Positions 7,176-18,562 of a DNA stretch of 24,376 nucleotides are shown piece after piece; position 1 is the stretch's first letter; every line of letters begins with the position of its first letter. Made by a program: the position numbers and the translations under genes. The notes beneath the pieces are model-generated. The model made no database searches. It was not told where the DNA came from and saw only the letters and a program-made list of their open reading frames with translations. This DNA comes from an uncultured Alphaproteobacteria bacterium (GTDB lineage: Bacteria > Pseudomonadota > Alphaproteobacteria > Rhizobiales > Ancalomicrobiaceae), in the NCBI GenBank assembly GCA_937919435.1, contig CALFRR010000047.1:1-24376 (forward strand). The letters are read 5' to 3'.

Positions 7176-8458
7176 TCACCATCATGTACGAAGTCGGCGC
7201 CGCCTGGTTCGTCGCCATCATGCTGGGCACGCCGCTCTTCGCCTCGATGGGCATCGCGGCGATGGCCTTCGTCTACTTCGGCGGCCTCTCGGTCGGCATC
7301 GTGCCGCAGAAGATGGCGCAAGCGATGAACTCGTTCCCGATGGTCGCCGCGCCGCTGTTCATCCTGATGGGCAATCTGCTCGCCGCGGCCAAGATCACCG
7401 ACCGGATCGTCCACTTCGCGACCGCCCTGGTCGGCCCGGTGCGCGGCGGCTACGCCCACGCCAGCGTCGTCTCGTCGATGATCTTCGCCGGCATGGTCGG
7501 TTCGGCGGTGGCCGACGCGGCGGGAACCGGCGGCGTCGAGATCCGGGCGATGCGCAAGGCCGGCTACCGGCCGGAGACCGCAGCCTCGATCACCGCCGCG
7601 GCGGCGACGATCGGCCCGATCATTCCGCCGAGCCTGCCGATGGTCATCTACGGGGTGACCGCCGACGTCTCGATCGGCAAGCTGTTCATGGCGGGCTTCG
7701 TGCCGGGCGTGCTGATGGGCCTGTCGCTCATGTGCATGATCGTCTACATGGCCCGCAAGCAGAACTTCCCGCGACAGAAATGGGTCGGGTTCATCGGCCT
7801 GTGGAAGGCGTTCCGCGACAGCTTCTGGGCGCTGTGCGCGCCGGCTCTGCTGCTCGGCGGCATGTTCTCCGGCCACTTCACCCCGACCGAGGCGGCGGCG
7901 GTCGCCTGCCTCTACGCGCTGTTCCTCGGCTTCGTCGTCTACCGGACGCTGAAGCTCGCGGACATCCCGGGGATCCTCGTCGAATCGGCGGAGATGACCG
8001 GCATCGTCGTCGCCCTGGTGATGACCGCGGCGGCGCTCGGCTGGTGCATGTCGATCTCGCGGCTGCCGCAGACGGTGGCGCCGCTGCTGGTCGAGACGAT
8101 CGGCAGTCAGGTGATGTTCCTGATCGTCTGCAACCTGATCCTGTTCGCGGTCGGCTGCTTCATGGAGGTGCTGGCGGCGATCCTGATCCTGATCCCGATC
8201 CTGGTGCCGGCGGCGATCGGCTTCGGCGTCGATCCCGTCCAGTTCGGCATCATCATGATCTTCAACCTGATCCTCGGGACGATCCATCCGCCGATCGGGG
8301 TGGTGCTGTTCGTCACCGCCCGGATCGCCGAGATCAGCTTCGAGAAGATGTCGATTGCGATCCTGCCGTGGCTGATCCCACTGGTCACCGTATTGATCGC
8401 CATCACCTTCTGGCCGCCGTTCACGATGTGGCTGCCGCATCTGATGATCGGTCGTTGA
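7172..8458 (+). CDS. dctM: TRAP transporter large permease DctM (system 2)
   Basis: A 428-residue DctM permease. Motifs are FAGMVGSAVADAAGTGGVE and TIGPIIPPSLPMVIYG in the first half and LGTIHPPIGVVLFVT in the second. The frame is open 60 bp further upstream, but that part overlaps dctQ and encodes low-complexity Gly/Arg. I chose the ATG at 7172 because it makes the ATGA overlap and has GGAGA at proper spacing. It is the last gene of the plus-strand run before a strong terminator. Confidence 0.95.
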   Translation: MITIMYEVGAAWFVAIMLGTPLFASMGIAAMAFVYFGGLSVGIVPQKMAQAMNSFPMVAAPLFILMGNLLAAAKITDRIVHFATALVGPVRGGYAHASVVSSMIFAGMVGSAVADAAGTGGVEIRAMRKAGYRPETAASITAAAATIGPIIPPSLPMVIYGVTADVSIGKLFMAGFVPGVLMGLSLMCMIVYMARKQNFPRQKWVGFIGLWKAFRDSFWALCAPALLLGGMFSGHFTPTEAAAVACLYALFLGFVVYRTLKLADIPGILVESAEMTGIVVALVMTAAALGWCMSISRLPQTVAPLLVETIGSQVMFLIVCNLILFAVGCFMEVLAAILILIPILVPAAIGFGVDPVQFGIIMIFNLILGTIHPPIGVVLFVTARIAEISFEKMSIAILPWLIPLVTVLIAITFWPPFTMWLPHLMIGR

Positions 8459-8464
8459 GATCGA

Positions 8465-8489
8465 GGGGGGCGGAAGCGCCCCCCCCCCC
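8465..8489 (+). other. G6/C11 hairpin and C-tract after dctM2
   Basis: Arms GGGGGGCG (8465-8472) and CGCCCCCC (8477-8484) enclose GAAG. The right arm runs on into an 11-C homopolymer (8479-8489). The stretch is intergenic, so length errors in the C-tract would not change a protein. Confidence 0.5.
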
Positions 8490-8537
8490 GGACGGCTCGG
8501 ACCCCGCGCCCCCTCCGGAGCGGACCCGAGACGATGG

Positions 8538-8570
8538 CGGCGCTCGTTCCCCCGGAACGAGCGCCGTTTT
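8538..8570 (+). terminator. Rho-independent terminator of the TRAP operon
   Basis: Perfect 13-bp arms (8538-8550 and 8554-8566) with a CCC loop are followed by TTTTC, 80 bp after dctM2. The hairpin also lies about 40 bp beyond the stop of the converging ssnA-like gene, so it may serve both strands, although only the plus strand has a T-run. Confidence 0.88.
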
Positions 8571-8603
8571 CGTCTTCGGCTGGTCGGTCGACGGCGGCGG
8601 GCC

Positions 8604-9784
8604 TCAGAGCGCCGCCATGCGGGTCCAGAGGCGGCGGGCCTCGGCTTCCGCCTCGGCGCGCAGCACCCCGATGTCGGCGCCGAGAAGGCCGCCGTCGCGC
8701 ACCACCACGCGTCCCTCGACGATCACGTCGCGGACCCGACCGGCGGCGTCGCGCACCACCAGATCGGCGAGTGCTCCGGGTGCGAAGTCGGTCGCGGCGA
8801 CGCCGTGGAGATCGGCGATCAGGCGGCGGCCGGCGGCGAGCCGCGGACGCCAGGCGGTGTCGTGGTTCTCCGCGGCGAGGCGGGCGAGCGCGGCTTCTTC
8901 CACGCCCATGTCGGCGGCCCAGCCGTCGGTTCCCAGCGCCACCCGATCGGAATGGGCGAGCACCCCGGCATAGCCGACCCGGTTGCCCTCGTTGGAGCGC
9001 GGATTCTGGACCAGCCAGCAGCGGCGGGCGGCGATCTCGACGACCTCGTCGGACGTGAGATGGACGCCGTGGGCGAAGATCGAGCCTTCCGGCACCGCAT
9101 CGAGCCGGATCAGACGGTCGAGGGTTCCGGCATAGCCGCGCGCCTTCGCGTCGGCGACGTCGTCGGCGGCTTCGGCGAGATGGGCGTGCAGGGGCACGCC
9201 GAGATCGCGGGCGAGCGCGCCGGCCTCGCGGATCGTCGCGTCGGAGACGGTGAAGCCGGCGTGCAGGCCGACCAGCGGCCGGATCAGACGGGACGGCGCG
9301 AGGCGGGCGCATTCGGCGAGGCCGCGGCGTGCCTCGTCACGGCCGAAGTTGCGCTCGGTGGCCCCCCAGCACAGCGCCGCGCGGATGCCGAGGCTCTCGC
9401 AGACCTCCGCCAGGACGGCGAGCGATCCCTCGATGAACAGCGGCGACTCGTGATGGTCGATCAGCGTCGTCGTGCCGGCGAGCAGCGCCTCGCCGACATA
9501 GACCCGGGCAGATGCCCGCAACGTCTCGGCATCGATCGCCCGGTCGAGGCGCCACCACACGCGCTCGAGAATCTCGAGGAAGGTCGACGGGGCCGGTTCG
9601 GCGCCGGGCATGCCGAAGACGGCGAGGCCGGAATAGAGATGGGTGTGGGCACAGACCGCGCCGAGGGCGATCTCGCCGTCGGCGCAGGCGATCGGTTCGG
9701 CGTCGGGCGGGGCTTCGGCGGCGATGCGGCCGTCGACCACCGCCACCACCCGGCCGGTCCGGTCGGGGCCGAGGAGAAGCGCGC

Positions 9785-9788
<4 letters not shown>
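8604..9788 (-). CDS. ssnA: SsnA-like aminohydrolase (amidohydrolase superfamily)
   Basis: A metal-dependent amidohydrolase of the TRZ/ATZ/SsnA type that would deaminate or hydrolyse a nitrogen heterocycle in the cytoplasm. Metal and catalytic residues are His48/His50 (AHTHLYSGL), His203 and Glu206 (HAHLAEA), His240 (FAHGVHL) and Asp288 (LGTDGW). The stretches VWWRLDRAID, LIDHHESP and ARRLWTRMAAL match E. coli SsnA as I remember it. No upstream ATG fits; TTG at 9788 overlaps the xdhD-like stop (TTGA), giving 394 residues against about 440 in E. coli, the difference being a short N-terminus. It is the last gene of the ygfK-xdhD-ssnA run. In other bacteria SsnA accompanies these genes in purine degradation or selenium-linked hydroxylase clusters. 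The substrate is unproven. Confidence 0.85.
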
Positions 9789-12427
<2,639 letters not shown>

Positions 12428-12458
12428 CGAAGGCTTCCGCGAGGTCGGCGTGGCGGGA

Positions 12459-14501
12459 TCAGGCGAGAGAGGCGGAGACCCAGTTGGGCGCCTTCGCGTC
12501 GGCGACGGCCCCGGCGAGCGCCAGAACCAGACGGATGCGGCCGAGATCGACCTCCGCATCGATGGTGCCGGTCGCATCCATCGGCTGGTCGAGCGACGGG
12601 AAGACGAGGTCGAAGCCCTCGCCCGCCGCCCGCACGCTGCCGTCGTCGCGCGGCTCGACGGTCAGGACGTCGCCGCCGCGTCGGTGGAGGATCCGCCGGC
12701 CGTCGGAGACCTTCTCGATCAGGATGCCGTCGCGGTCGGGCGAGCCGTCGAAGGCGGCCGGGCCGCCGAAGAACACCGGCTTCACCGTATGCGGCGCGCC
12801 CTCCTCCGGACAGGCGGCGACACAGTTGCCGCAGGCGTTGCAGAGGTCGGCGAAGATGCCGATCTGCTTCGGCCGGTCGATCACGAGTTCGCCGAGCTTC
12901 TCGACGTGCAGGGCGAACCGGCCGGAGACCAGCGTGCCGAGCCGGATCGTCCGGGGGGCGAAGTCGTAGCGGAACACCGCACCGTTCGGACAGACCGAGA
13001 CGCAGCGGCCGCAGGTCTCGCAGTCGAAGAGATCGAGCACGGCGCCGGACTTCTCGACCGACGCGACGCTCGCGGCCCGTCGGTAGCGCGGATCGGCGAG
13101 CACCTTCTCCGCGTAGACCCGGGTGTTGCGGACCAGCGTGGCCGAGAGCCAACGGGGGAAGTCGTCGCCGGCCGCGGCGCGCGGGTTTCCGCCGGAAAGC
13201 GCGGCACGGCAGGCCGCCGCCTTCGCCTCGGGGAGCCCGAGTTCGGCGAGCGCGGCCTCGGCCTCGCCGAAGGCCCTCAGCTCGAAGCCGTCGACGTCGG
13301 TCGCACCGACCGCAGCCATCTTCTCGCAGAGCGCCGCGAGATAGGTCGCGCCCTTGGCGTAGCCGTCGCCGGTCAGGAGGTCGGTGCAGACGCTGACCGG
13401 CTTCAGCCCGAGCGCCACGCCTTCCGCGAAATTCTCGACGTCGATGCCGGCGGAGAAAGAGACCGGGAACCGATCGCCGAACCGGTCGCGGAAGCGGCGG
13501 ACCAGTTCGATCGCCAGCACGTGCAACGGCCGGCCGGAGAGGTAGGAAGCCTTCGTCCCGGCCGCGAAGAAGCCGCCGCGATCGACGGTCAGGAGCGTGT
13601 TGGAGAACTTCACCCCGAAGCTCCGGCCGGCGGTCGCCGCGACCGCGGCAAGGCGCTCGACGATGCCGACCGCGTCGTCCCAGGTCGCGTCGGTCGAGAA
13701 GGTCTCGACGGGCACCGCGACGTCGGTGAAGCCGAGGCGATCGTGGAGGATCGCTTCGAGATCGGCCTTGCCGAGCAGGGTCGGGTTCAGCTTGACCACG
13801 ACGTCGAGCCCGACCTCGCGCATCAGGAAGCCGGCGATCGCCTCGATCTCGCTCGGCGGGCAGCCGTGGAAGGTCGACAGCGTCACCGACGAGGCGAGCT
13901 TCGTCGGATAGGCGAGGTCGCGGAAGCGGGCGTGGGCTTCGGGGATCTCGGCGCGCAGCTTCTCGACCACCGCGCTCGCGTCCTTCATGCCGTCGAGGAA
14001 GGCGCGGACCGGGGCCGAGCGAATGCCGGCGAGGTCGTAACCGACCGAGACGTCGAACACCGTCGCCTCGAGCCCGGCCCCGAGGCCGAGGCTCCCGGCG
14101 ATGGCGATCAGCATCGCCGCCTTGGCGTATTCCTCGAGCGACTGCTCGAGCGTCAGTTCCTGCGACCACTCGACGTTGAAACCGACGCCGCCGTCGCGCA
14201 GGTCGATGCAGGGCCGGGCGATCTCCAGCCGGTCGAGGACCTGCACCGTCTTCAGCTCGATCACCCGGCCGCCGGCCAGCCACGACAGCAGGATGTTGCC
14301 GGCGAGCTGGGTGTGGGGGCCGGCCGCCGGCCCGAACGGGGTCGCGGCGCGGGCGCCGTGGAGGTCGATCGACAGGTCGAGCCCGTCGGGGGCGGTGGCG
14401 AAGTTCCACCGCCGCAGATCGTAGACGGCCTTCCGCGCCGCCAGTTCGCGGACCATCCGGTCGACCAGCGTCGCGAAGGGAACGGGGAAGAGCGCCGACA
14501 T
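12459..14501 (-). CDS. ygfK: YgfK-like iron-sulphur oxidoreductase lacking the GltD-type FAD/NAD module
   Basis: A 680-residue protein. Residues about 1-390 align with the N-terminal dihydropyrimidine dehydrogenase/dihydroorotate dehydrogenase-like barrel of YgfK: PFGPAAGPHTQLAGN (55-69), IELKTVQVLDRLE, STFHGCPPSEIEAI (209-222), VVKLNPTLLG. Residues about 490-600 hold two [4Fe-4S] motifs, Cys494/497/500/504 and Cys554/557/560/564. E. coli YgfK is about 1030 residues and carries a flavin/NAD(P)H GltD-like module between these parts; here only about 100 residues are found there, with no GxGxxG nucleotide fold. A frameshift is unlikely, since the frame is open throughout. The old name 'putative selenate reductase subunit' is not proof of function. 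The start ATG lies 6 bp after the upstream stop; GTG at 14510 is an alternative. XdhD follows after 31 bp. Confidence 0.87.
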   Translation of the reverse strand: MSALFPVPFATLVDRMVRELAARKAVYDLRRWNFATAPDGLDLSIDLHGARAATPFGPAAGPHTQLAGNILLSWLAGGRVIELKTVQVLDRLEIARPCIDLRDGGVGFNVEWSQELTLEQSLEEYAKAAMLIAIAGSLGLGAGLEATVFDVSVGYDLAGIRSAPVRAFLDGMKDASAVVEKLRAEIPEAHARFRDLAYPTKLASSVTLSTFHGCPPSEIEAIAGFLMREVGLDVVVKLNPTLLGKADLEAILHDRLGFTDVAVPVETFSTDATWDDAVGIVERLAAVAATAGRSFGVKFSNTLLTVDRGGFFAAGTKASYLSGRPLHVLAIELVRRFRDRFGDRFPVSFSAGIDVENFAEGVALGLKPVSVCTDLLTGDGYAKGATYLAALCEKMAAVGATDVDGFELRAFGEAEAALAELGLPEAKAAACRAALSGGNPRAAAGDDFPRWLSATLVRNTRVYAEKVLADPRYRRAASVASVEKSGAVLDLFDCETCGRCVSVCPNGAVFRYDFAPRTIRLGTLVSGRFALHVEKLGELVIDRPKQIGIFADLCNACGNCVAACPEEGAPHTVKPVFFGGPAAFDGSPDRDGILIEKVSDGRRILHRRGGDVLTVEPRDDGSVRAAGEGFDLVFPSLDQPMDATGTIDAEVDLGRIRLVLALAGAVADAKAPNWVSASLA

Positions 14502-14506
14502 GGGGA

Positions 14507-15424
14507 TCACGCCTTGGTCGAGAGGAGCGGATACATCTCCGGTCGCCGATGTTTGGCGAAGTCGAAGATGTTGGCGCGGATCTCGGCGCAGCGGTCGAGA
14601 TCGCAGTCGTGGGTGACCAGTTCGTCGAGGAGCGTCGAGGTCTGTGCCACCACTTCGCCGGTCGGCGCGACGATCGAGCTCTGGCCGATCAGGTCGCAGC
14701 CCTCCTCCTTGCCGGCCTTGCCGACCCCGACCACCCACATGCCGTTCTGATAGGCCCCGGCCTGGAGCGACAACTGGTTGTGGAAGCACTGCAGATGGTC
14801 GTGCTCGGGCGCCAGCGGATAGTGGACCGGCGTGTTGTAGCCGATCAGCACCATCTCGGTGCCGCGCAGGGCGTGCTCGCGATAGGTCTCCGGCCAGCGC
14901 CGGTCGTTGCAGATCGCCAGTCCGAGCTTGCCGCCGAGCGCCTCGACCGGTCGGAACGGCGTCTCGCCGGGCTCGAAATAGCGCTTCTCGAGATGCTGGA
15001 ACGGCCGCCACGGCTCGTTCTCGGGATGCCCCGGCAAGTGGATCTTGTGATAGCGATGGACGATCGCGCCTTCCCGATCGGTCAGGATCGAGGTGTTGAA
15101 GCGCCGGACCTTGCCGTCGACCACCGTCTTCTCGGCGTAACCGAAGGAGATGGCGATGCCGAGGGACTTGGCACGTTCGAACAACGGTGCGGTGGCGGCG
15201 TTGGGCATCTCGGTTTCGAAGAACGTGTCGACCTCGTCCCAGTCGGGCATGTACCAGCGCGGGAAGAAGGTGGTCAGCGCCAGTTCGGGATAGCAGACGA
15301 GATCGCAACCGCGCCGGGCGGCATGGTCGAGCAGCGTCCGCATCCGGACGACCACCGCCTCACGCGGTTCGGCCCGGGCGATCGGCCCGAGCTGAGCGGC
15401 TCCGACCACGATGGTACGAGACAT
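14507..15424 (-). CDS. N-carbamoyl-D-amino acid amidohydrolase (D-carbamoylase), nitrilase superfamily
   Basis: A 305-residue member of the carbon-nitrogen hydrolase family. The catalytic triad Glu47 (YPELALTTFFPRW), Lys127 (YHKIHLPGH) and Cys172 (ICNDRRWPE) falls at the same numbering as in Agrobacterium D-carbamoylase. Long stretches such as PFQHLEKRYFEPG and the C-terminal DLDRC..IR..IF.F..HR match that enzyme as remembered. The reaction is N-carbamoyl-D-amino acid + H2O to D-amino acid + CO2 + NH3, the last step of hydantoin degradation. AGGAGGT directly precedes the ATG, and the gene abuts the M20 hydrolase gene with no gap. No hydantoinase gene lies in the window, so the natural substrate may be another carbamoylated product of ring cleavage. 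Confidence 0.92.
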   Translation of the reverse strand: MSRTIVVGAAQLGPIARAEPREAVVVRMRTLLDHAARRGCDLVCYPELALTTFFPRWYMPDWDEVDTFFETEMPNAATAPLFERAKSLGIAISFGYAEKTVVDGKVRRFNTSILTDREGAIVHRYHKIHLPGHPENEPWRPFQHLEKRYFEPGETPFRPVEALGGKLGLAICNDRRWPETYREHALRGTEMVLIGYNTPVHYPLAPEHDHLQCFHNQLSLQAGAYQNGMWVVGVGKAGKEEGCDLIGQSSIVAPTGEVVAQTSTLLDELVTHDCDLDRCAEIRANIFDFAKHRRPEMYPLLSTKA

Positions 15425-16678
15425 TCAGACCTCCTCGGGCGCGGTCGCATTGGCCCGGCCGGCGAGTTCGAGGGTGAGAGTGGCGAGCACCTTCAGCCCC
15501 TTCTCGATCGCCGCCGGCGCGGTGAATTCGCGGACGTTGTGGGAGAGGCCGCCTTCCGACGGCACGAAGACCATCGCCGCCGGGCAGGTGCGGGCGAGCA
15601 TCTGGGCATCGTGACCGGCGCCCGACGGCATCCGGCGATGGCCGAAGCCGAGACCCTTCGCGGTCGCTTCGACCCGGCCGACCAGATCGGCGTCGAAGGC
15701 GACGGGCTCGAAACGGGCGAGCCGGCGGGTCGAGACCTCGACCTTCTCTTCCTCGGCCACCCGTGCGATCAGCGCGGCGAGGCGCGCCTCCGCCTCGACC
15801 AGCGTCGCTTCCTGCGGATGGCGCAGATCGACGGTCATCACCGCCTTCTCGGCGATGACGTTGACCAGGTCCGGCGTCAGTTTCAGCGACCCGACGGTCC
15901 CGACCATGTCGCCGCCGATCGCGCGGGCGATCTCGTCGACTCCGGCCGCGATCCGCGCCGCGGCGAGGCCGGCGTCGCGCCGAAGCCGCATCGGCGTGCA
16001 GCCGGCGTGCGAGGCGCGGCCGGAGAGGGTGATCTCGGTCCAGGAGATGCCCTGCACCCCTTCGACCACGCCGATGTCGAGGCCCTCGGCCTCCAATACC
16101 GGACCCTGTTCGATGTGATACTCGAGATAGGCGGCGGCCTCCACCGTGCCGGGGGCGGCATCGCCGGCCCAGCCGATCGCCGCCAGTTCGTCGCCGAGCC
16201 GCTTGCCGTCGATGCTCACCGTGTCGAGGGCGGTGGCGAGGTCGAGGCCGCCGGCATGGACCAGACTGCCGAGCATGTCCGGCTGGAAGCGGGCGCCCTC
16301 CTCGTTGGTGAAGAAGGCGACGGTGACCGGGCGCTGGGTGGCGATGCCGGCGTCGTTCAGCGCGGCGATCACCTCGAGCCCGGAGAGCACTCCGAGATTG
16401 CCGTCGTAGAGACCGCCGGTCGCCACCGTGTCGATGTGCGAGCCGATCATCACGCTCGGCCCCGGCACCGTGCCCGGACGGGTGGCGAAGACGTTGCCGA
16501 CCGCGTCGACCACCACCTGGAGCCCGAGTTCGTGCATCCAGCTGACCACCAGGGCCCGGCCCTCGCCGTCGGCCCGGGTCAGGGCGAGACGGGAGACGCC
16601 GCCGCCGGGAAGCGCGCCGACACGACCGAGGGCTTCGATCCGGCCGATCAGCCGGGCGATGTCGACGGGAGGATTCAT
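15425..16678 (-). CDS. M20-family Zn amidohydrolase (N-carbamoyl-L-amino acid hydrolase / allantoate amidohydrolase type)
   Basis: A 417-residue dinuclear metallo-amidase of the AllC/HyuC/beta-ureidopropionase group. Metal ligands are seen as His81 (GSHIDT), Asp92 (GLYDGNLG), Glu126/Glu127 (TNEEGARF), His188 (EYHIEQGP) and His380 (GLSHNVREFT). A dimerisation lid follows the ASHAG motif (222-226). These enzymes remove carbamoyl groups from ureido acids such as N-carbamoyl amino acids or allantoate; which one cannot be told. The ATG at 16678 has GGAG 8 nt upstream; an in-frame extension to 16867 has no family resemblance. It heads the second half of the minus-strand cluster after a 305-bp gap. 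The gut purine islands also carry an M20-type gene (ygeY), a loose parallel. Confidence 0.92.
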   Translation of the reverse strand: MNPPVDIARLIGRIEALGRVGALPGGGVSRLALTRADGEGRALVVSWMHELGLQVVVDAVGNVFATRPGTVPGPSVMIGSHIDTVATGGLYDGNLGVLSGLEVIAALNDAGIATQRPVTVAFFTNEEGARFQPDMLGSLVHAGGLDLATALDTVSIDGKRLGDELAAIGWAGDAAPGTVEAAAYLEYHIEQGPVLEAEGLDIGVVEGVQGISWTEITLSGRASHAGCTPMRLRRDAGLAAARIAAGVDEIARAIGGDMVGTVGSLKLTPDLVNVIAEKAVMTVDLRHPQEATLVEAEARLAALIARVAEEEKVEVSTRRLARFEPVAFDADLVGRVEATAKGLGFGHRRMPSGAGHDAQMLARTCPAAMVFVPSEGGLSHNVREFTAPAAIEKGLKVLATLTLELAGRANATAPEEV

Positions 16679-16880
16679 CGAAGGGTCTCCGCACACGCCG
16701 TCGGGCCGCGACGGCCGACGATCACCGAAGGAAAGTCCCGGCCGCCGGTCGAACCGACACCCACCCGTCCGACCGCATCCGAGGCGGTCGACGGCACGGC
16801 ACGGGCCGTGGGAGGCGGGACTGTCGACATCGGACCTCGTTCCTGTCCCGGCCGGGGGACTGCACACACGTCCACGCGCC

Positions 16881-16949
16881 GGGAATCGTGTTCCCGCCGA
16901 TCGGCGAACGTTCGATCAGATAATGCTTCCCTTCGCCCGAAAAGCGCAA
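16881..16949 (-). promoter_or_regulatory. Candidate internal promoter with clustered palindromes upstream of the M20 gene
   Basis: The 305-bp gap 16679-16983 has no gene. On the minus strand TTGCGC (16949-16944) and CATTAT (16925-16920) are spaced 18 bp, a moderate sigma-70 fit in the only AT-rich patch. Immediately downstream lie three palindromes: CGAACGTTCG (16905-16914), CGCCGATCGGCG (16895-16906) and GGGAA-N5-TTCCC (16881-16895). This looks like an operator region that could separately regulate the five-gene catabolic block. Confidence 0.4.
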
Positions 16950-16983
16950 ACATCCCATCCGTCATCCTACCGATGGGGCTGCC

Positions 16984-17844
16984 TCAATCTCGAGCAGGGG
17001 CGATCTCGCCGACCAGCCGCGCGAAGCCGTCGGCGAGCGGCCCACCCGCCTCGCCGAGCCGGTCGAGCAGTGAAAAGTGGTCGTCGGCGCCGACCTCGAG
17101 GCACTCCGAGAGGTGGCCGGCGGCGGACCAGGCGGCGGCGATGCGGCGGTTCTGATCGAGGAAGGCCGCGGTCTCGCCGCCGCCGACCGCGAACAGCGCC
17201 GGACAGCCGCGGGGTCCGAGCCGATGGATCGGCGAGGCGGCGCGGGCGACGTCGGTGGTCAGGCCGAGGTCGACGGCGAGCGAGGTGGCGACCAGCGGTG
17301 CGAGATCGTAGACGCCGGAGAGGCCGAGCACCGCGGCGACCGGCGGCACGCCCTCGGGCGGCTCGGCGATCGCCAGTTCGACCGCGAGATGGGCGCCCGC
17401 CGAATGCCCGGCGACGAGGATCGGCGGGACCCGGCCGCGGCGGCTGCGTTCGAGAGCGGCGACCGCCGGGATCAGGGCGCGGACCGCCATGGTGATGCCG
17501 GCGACCGAGGTCTCGGGGGCGAGCGGATAGTTCGCCGGCACGGTGTCGCAGCCGTGGGCCGCGACGGCATCGGCGAGGAAGGCGAAGTCGCGCCGATCGC
17601 GCGAGCGCCACCAGCCGGCGTGGAGAAAGACCACCACCGCCCGCGCTTCGCCTCCGACCGGCACGAGATCGAAGCGCTGCCGCGGATGCGGGCCGTAGGC
17701 GACGTCGGCGACCACCTCGGGGCGGGCCAGGACTTCGGCGCTCGCCGCGGCGAAGCGGGCGAGACGCTCGGGCCAATCGGGGCGCAGCTGGCCACCGAGA
17801 TGGGCGTGTTCGAGTTCCGGATCGATCGCCGTCGTCTCGGTCAC
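16984..17844 (-). CDS. Alpha/beta hydrolase, arylformamidase (kynurenine formamidase)-like
   Basis: A 286-residue alpha/beta-hydrolase fold protein. The oxyanion motif HAGWW (75-79) followed by RSRDRRDF, and the nucleophile elbow GHSAGAHLA (147-153, Ser148), resemble arylformamidase-like hydrolases (HGGYWR and GHSAGAHL). The acid is probably Glu224 (GGGE) and the base His256 (DDHFSLL). It probably hydrolyses an amide, formamide or ester. The start is GTG at 17844 with AAGGGA about 6-7 nt upstream. It lies 11 bp after livF in the same direction, so it may act directly on what the ABC importer brings in. No signal peptide is seen, so it is cytoplasmic. Tryptophan degradation genes are absent, so a kynurenine role is not supported. 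Confidence 0.85.
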   Translation of the reverse strand: MTETTAIDPELEHAHLGGQLRPDWPERLARFAAASAEVLARPEVVADVAYGPHPRQRFDLVPVGGEARAVVVFLHAGWWRSRDRRDFAFLADAVAAHGCDTVPANYPLAPETSVAGITMAVRALIPAVAALERSRRGRVPPILVAGHSAGAHLAVELAIAEPPEGVPPVAAVLGLSGVYDLAPLVATSLAVDLGLTTDVARAASPIHRLGPRGCPALFAVGGGETAAFLDQNRRIAAAWSAAGHLSECLEVGADDHFSLLDRLGEAGGPLADGFARLVGEIAPARD

Positions 17845-17855
17845 CGGGGTTCCCT

Positions 17856-18562
17856 TCAGAGTTCGAGATGGCGGGCGGCGAGGCTCGGATCGGCGGCGAG
17901 ATCGGCGGAGGCGCCGGACCAGACGATCCGCCCCTTCTCCATCACCACGTGGCGGTCGGAGAGCTTCACCGAAGCCTCGAGGTGCTTGTCGACGACCAGG
18001 ATGGCGAGGCCTTCCGCCTTCAGCACCGCGAGCGCCGCCCAGATCTCGTCGCGCAGCACCGGCGCCAGCCCCTCGGTCGCCTCGTCGAGAACCAGCAGGC
18101 GCGGATTGGTCATCAGGGCGCGGCCGATCGCCAGCATCTGCTGTTCGCCGCCGGAGAGTTCGTCGCCGAGGTTGCGCCGCCGTTCGGCGAGGCGGGGAAA
18201 GAGCCGGCGCACCGCATCGAGCGTCCAGCGATCGCCGCGCGCGGTCGAGGCGGTGGCGACGAGGTTCTCGTCGACGCTGAGCCGCGGGAACACCTGCCGC
18301 CCCTCCGGCACCAGTCCGAGGCCGAGGCGGGCGATCGCATGGGGCGGGCGTCCGGTCATGTCGCGGCCGTCGACGACGATCCGGCCGGCGGACGGCGTCA
18401 ACAGGTCGAACAGGGTGCGGATGGTGGTGGTCTTGCCCATGCCGTTGCGACCCATCAGGGTCACCACCTCGCCGACCGCGACGTCGAGCGTCAGGTCGAA
18501 CAGCACGCGGGCCTCGCCGTAGCCGGCGGAAATCCGATCGAGGGCGACCAGCGAGTGTCCGG

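Noticed and set aside
8479..8489. 11-C homopolymer as a phase-variable switch or sequencing frameshift
   Set aside because: It is intergenic, between a completed dctM2 and the terminator, so slippage would not alter a reading frame.
14502..15308. Extension of the YgfK frame upstream across the D-carbamoylase gene
   Set aside because: The upstream part is the out-of-frame shadow of the carbamoylase; YgfK similarity starts right after ATG 14501.
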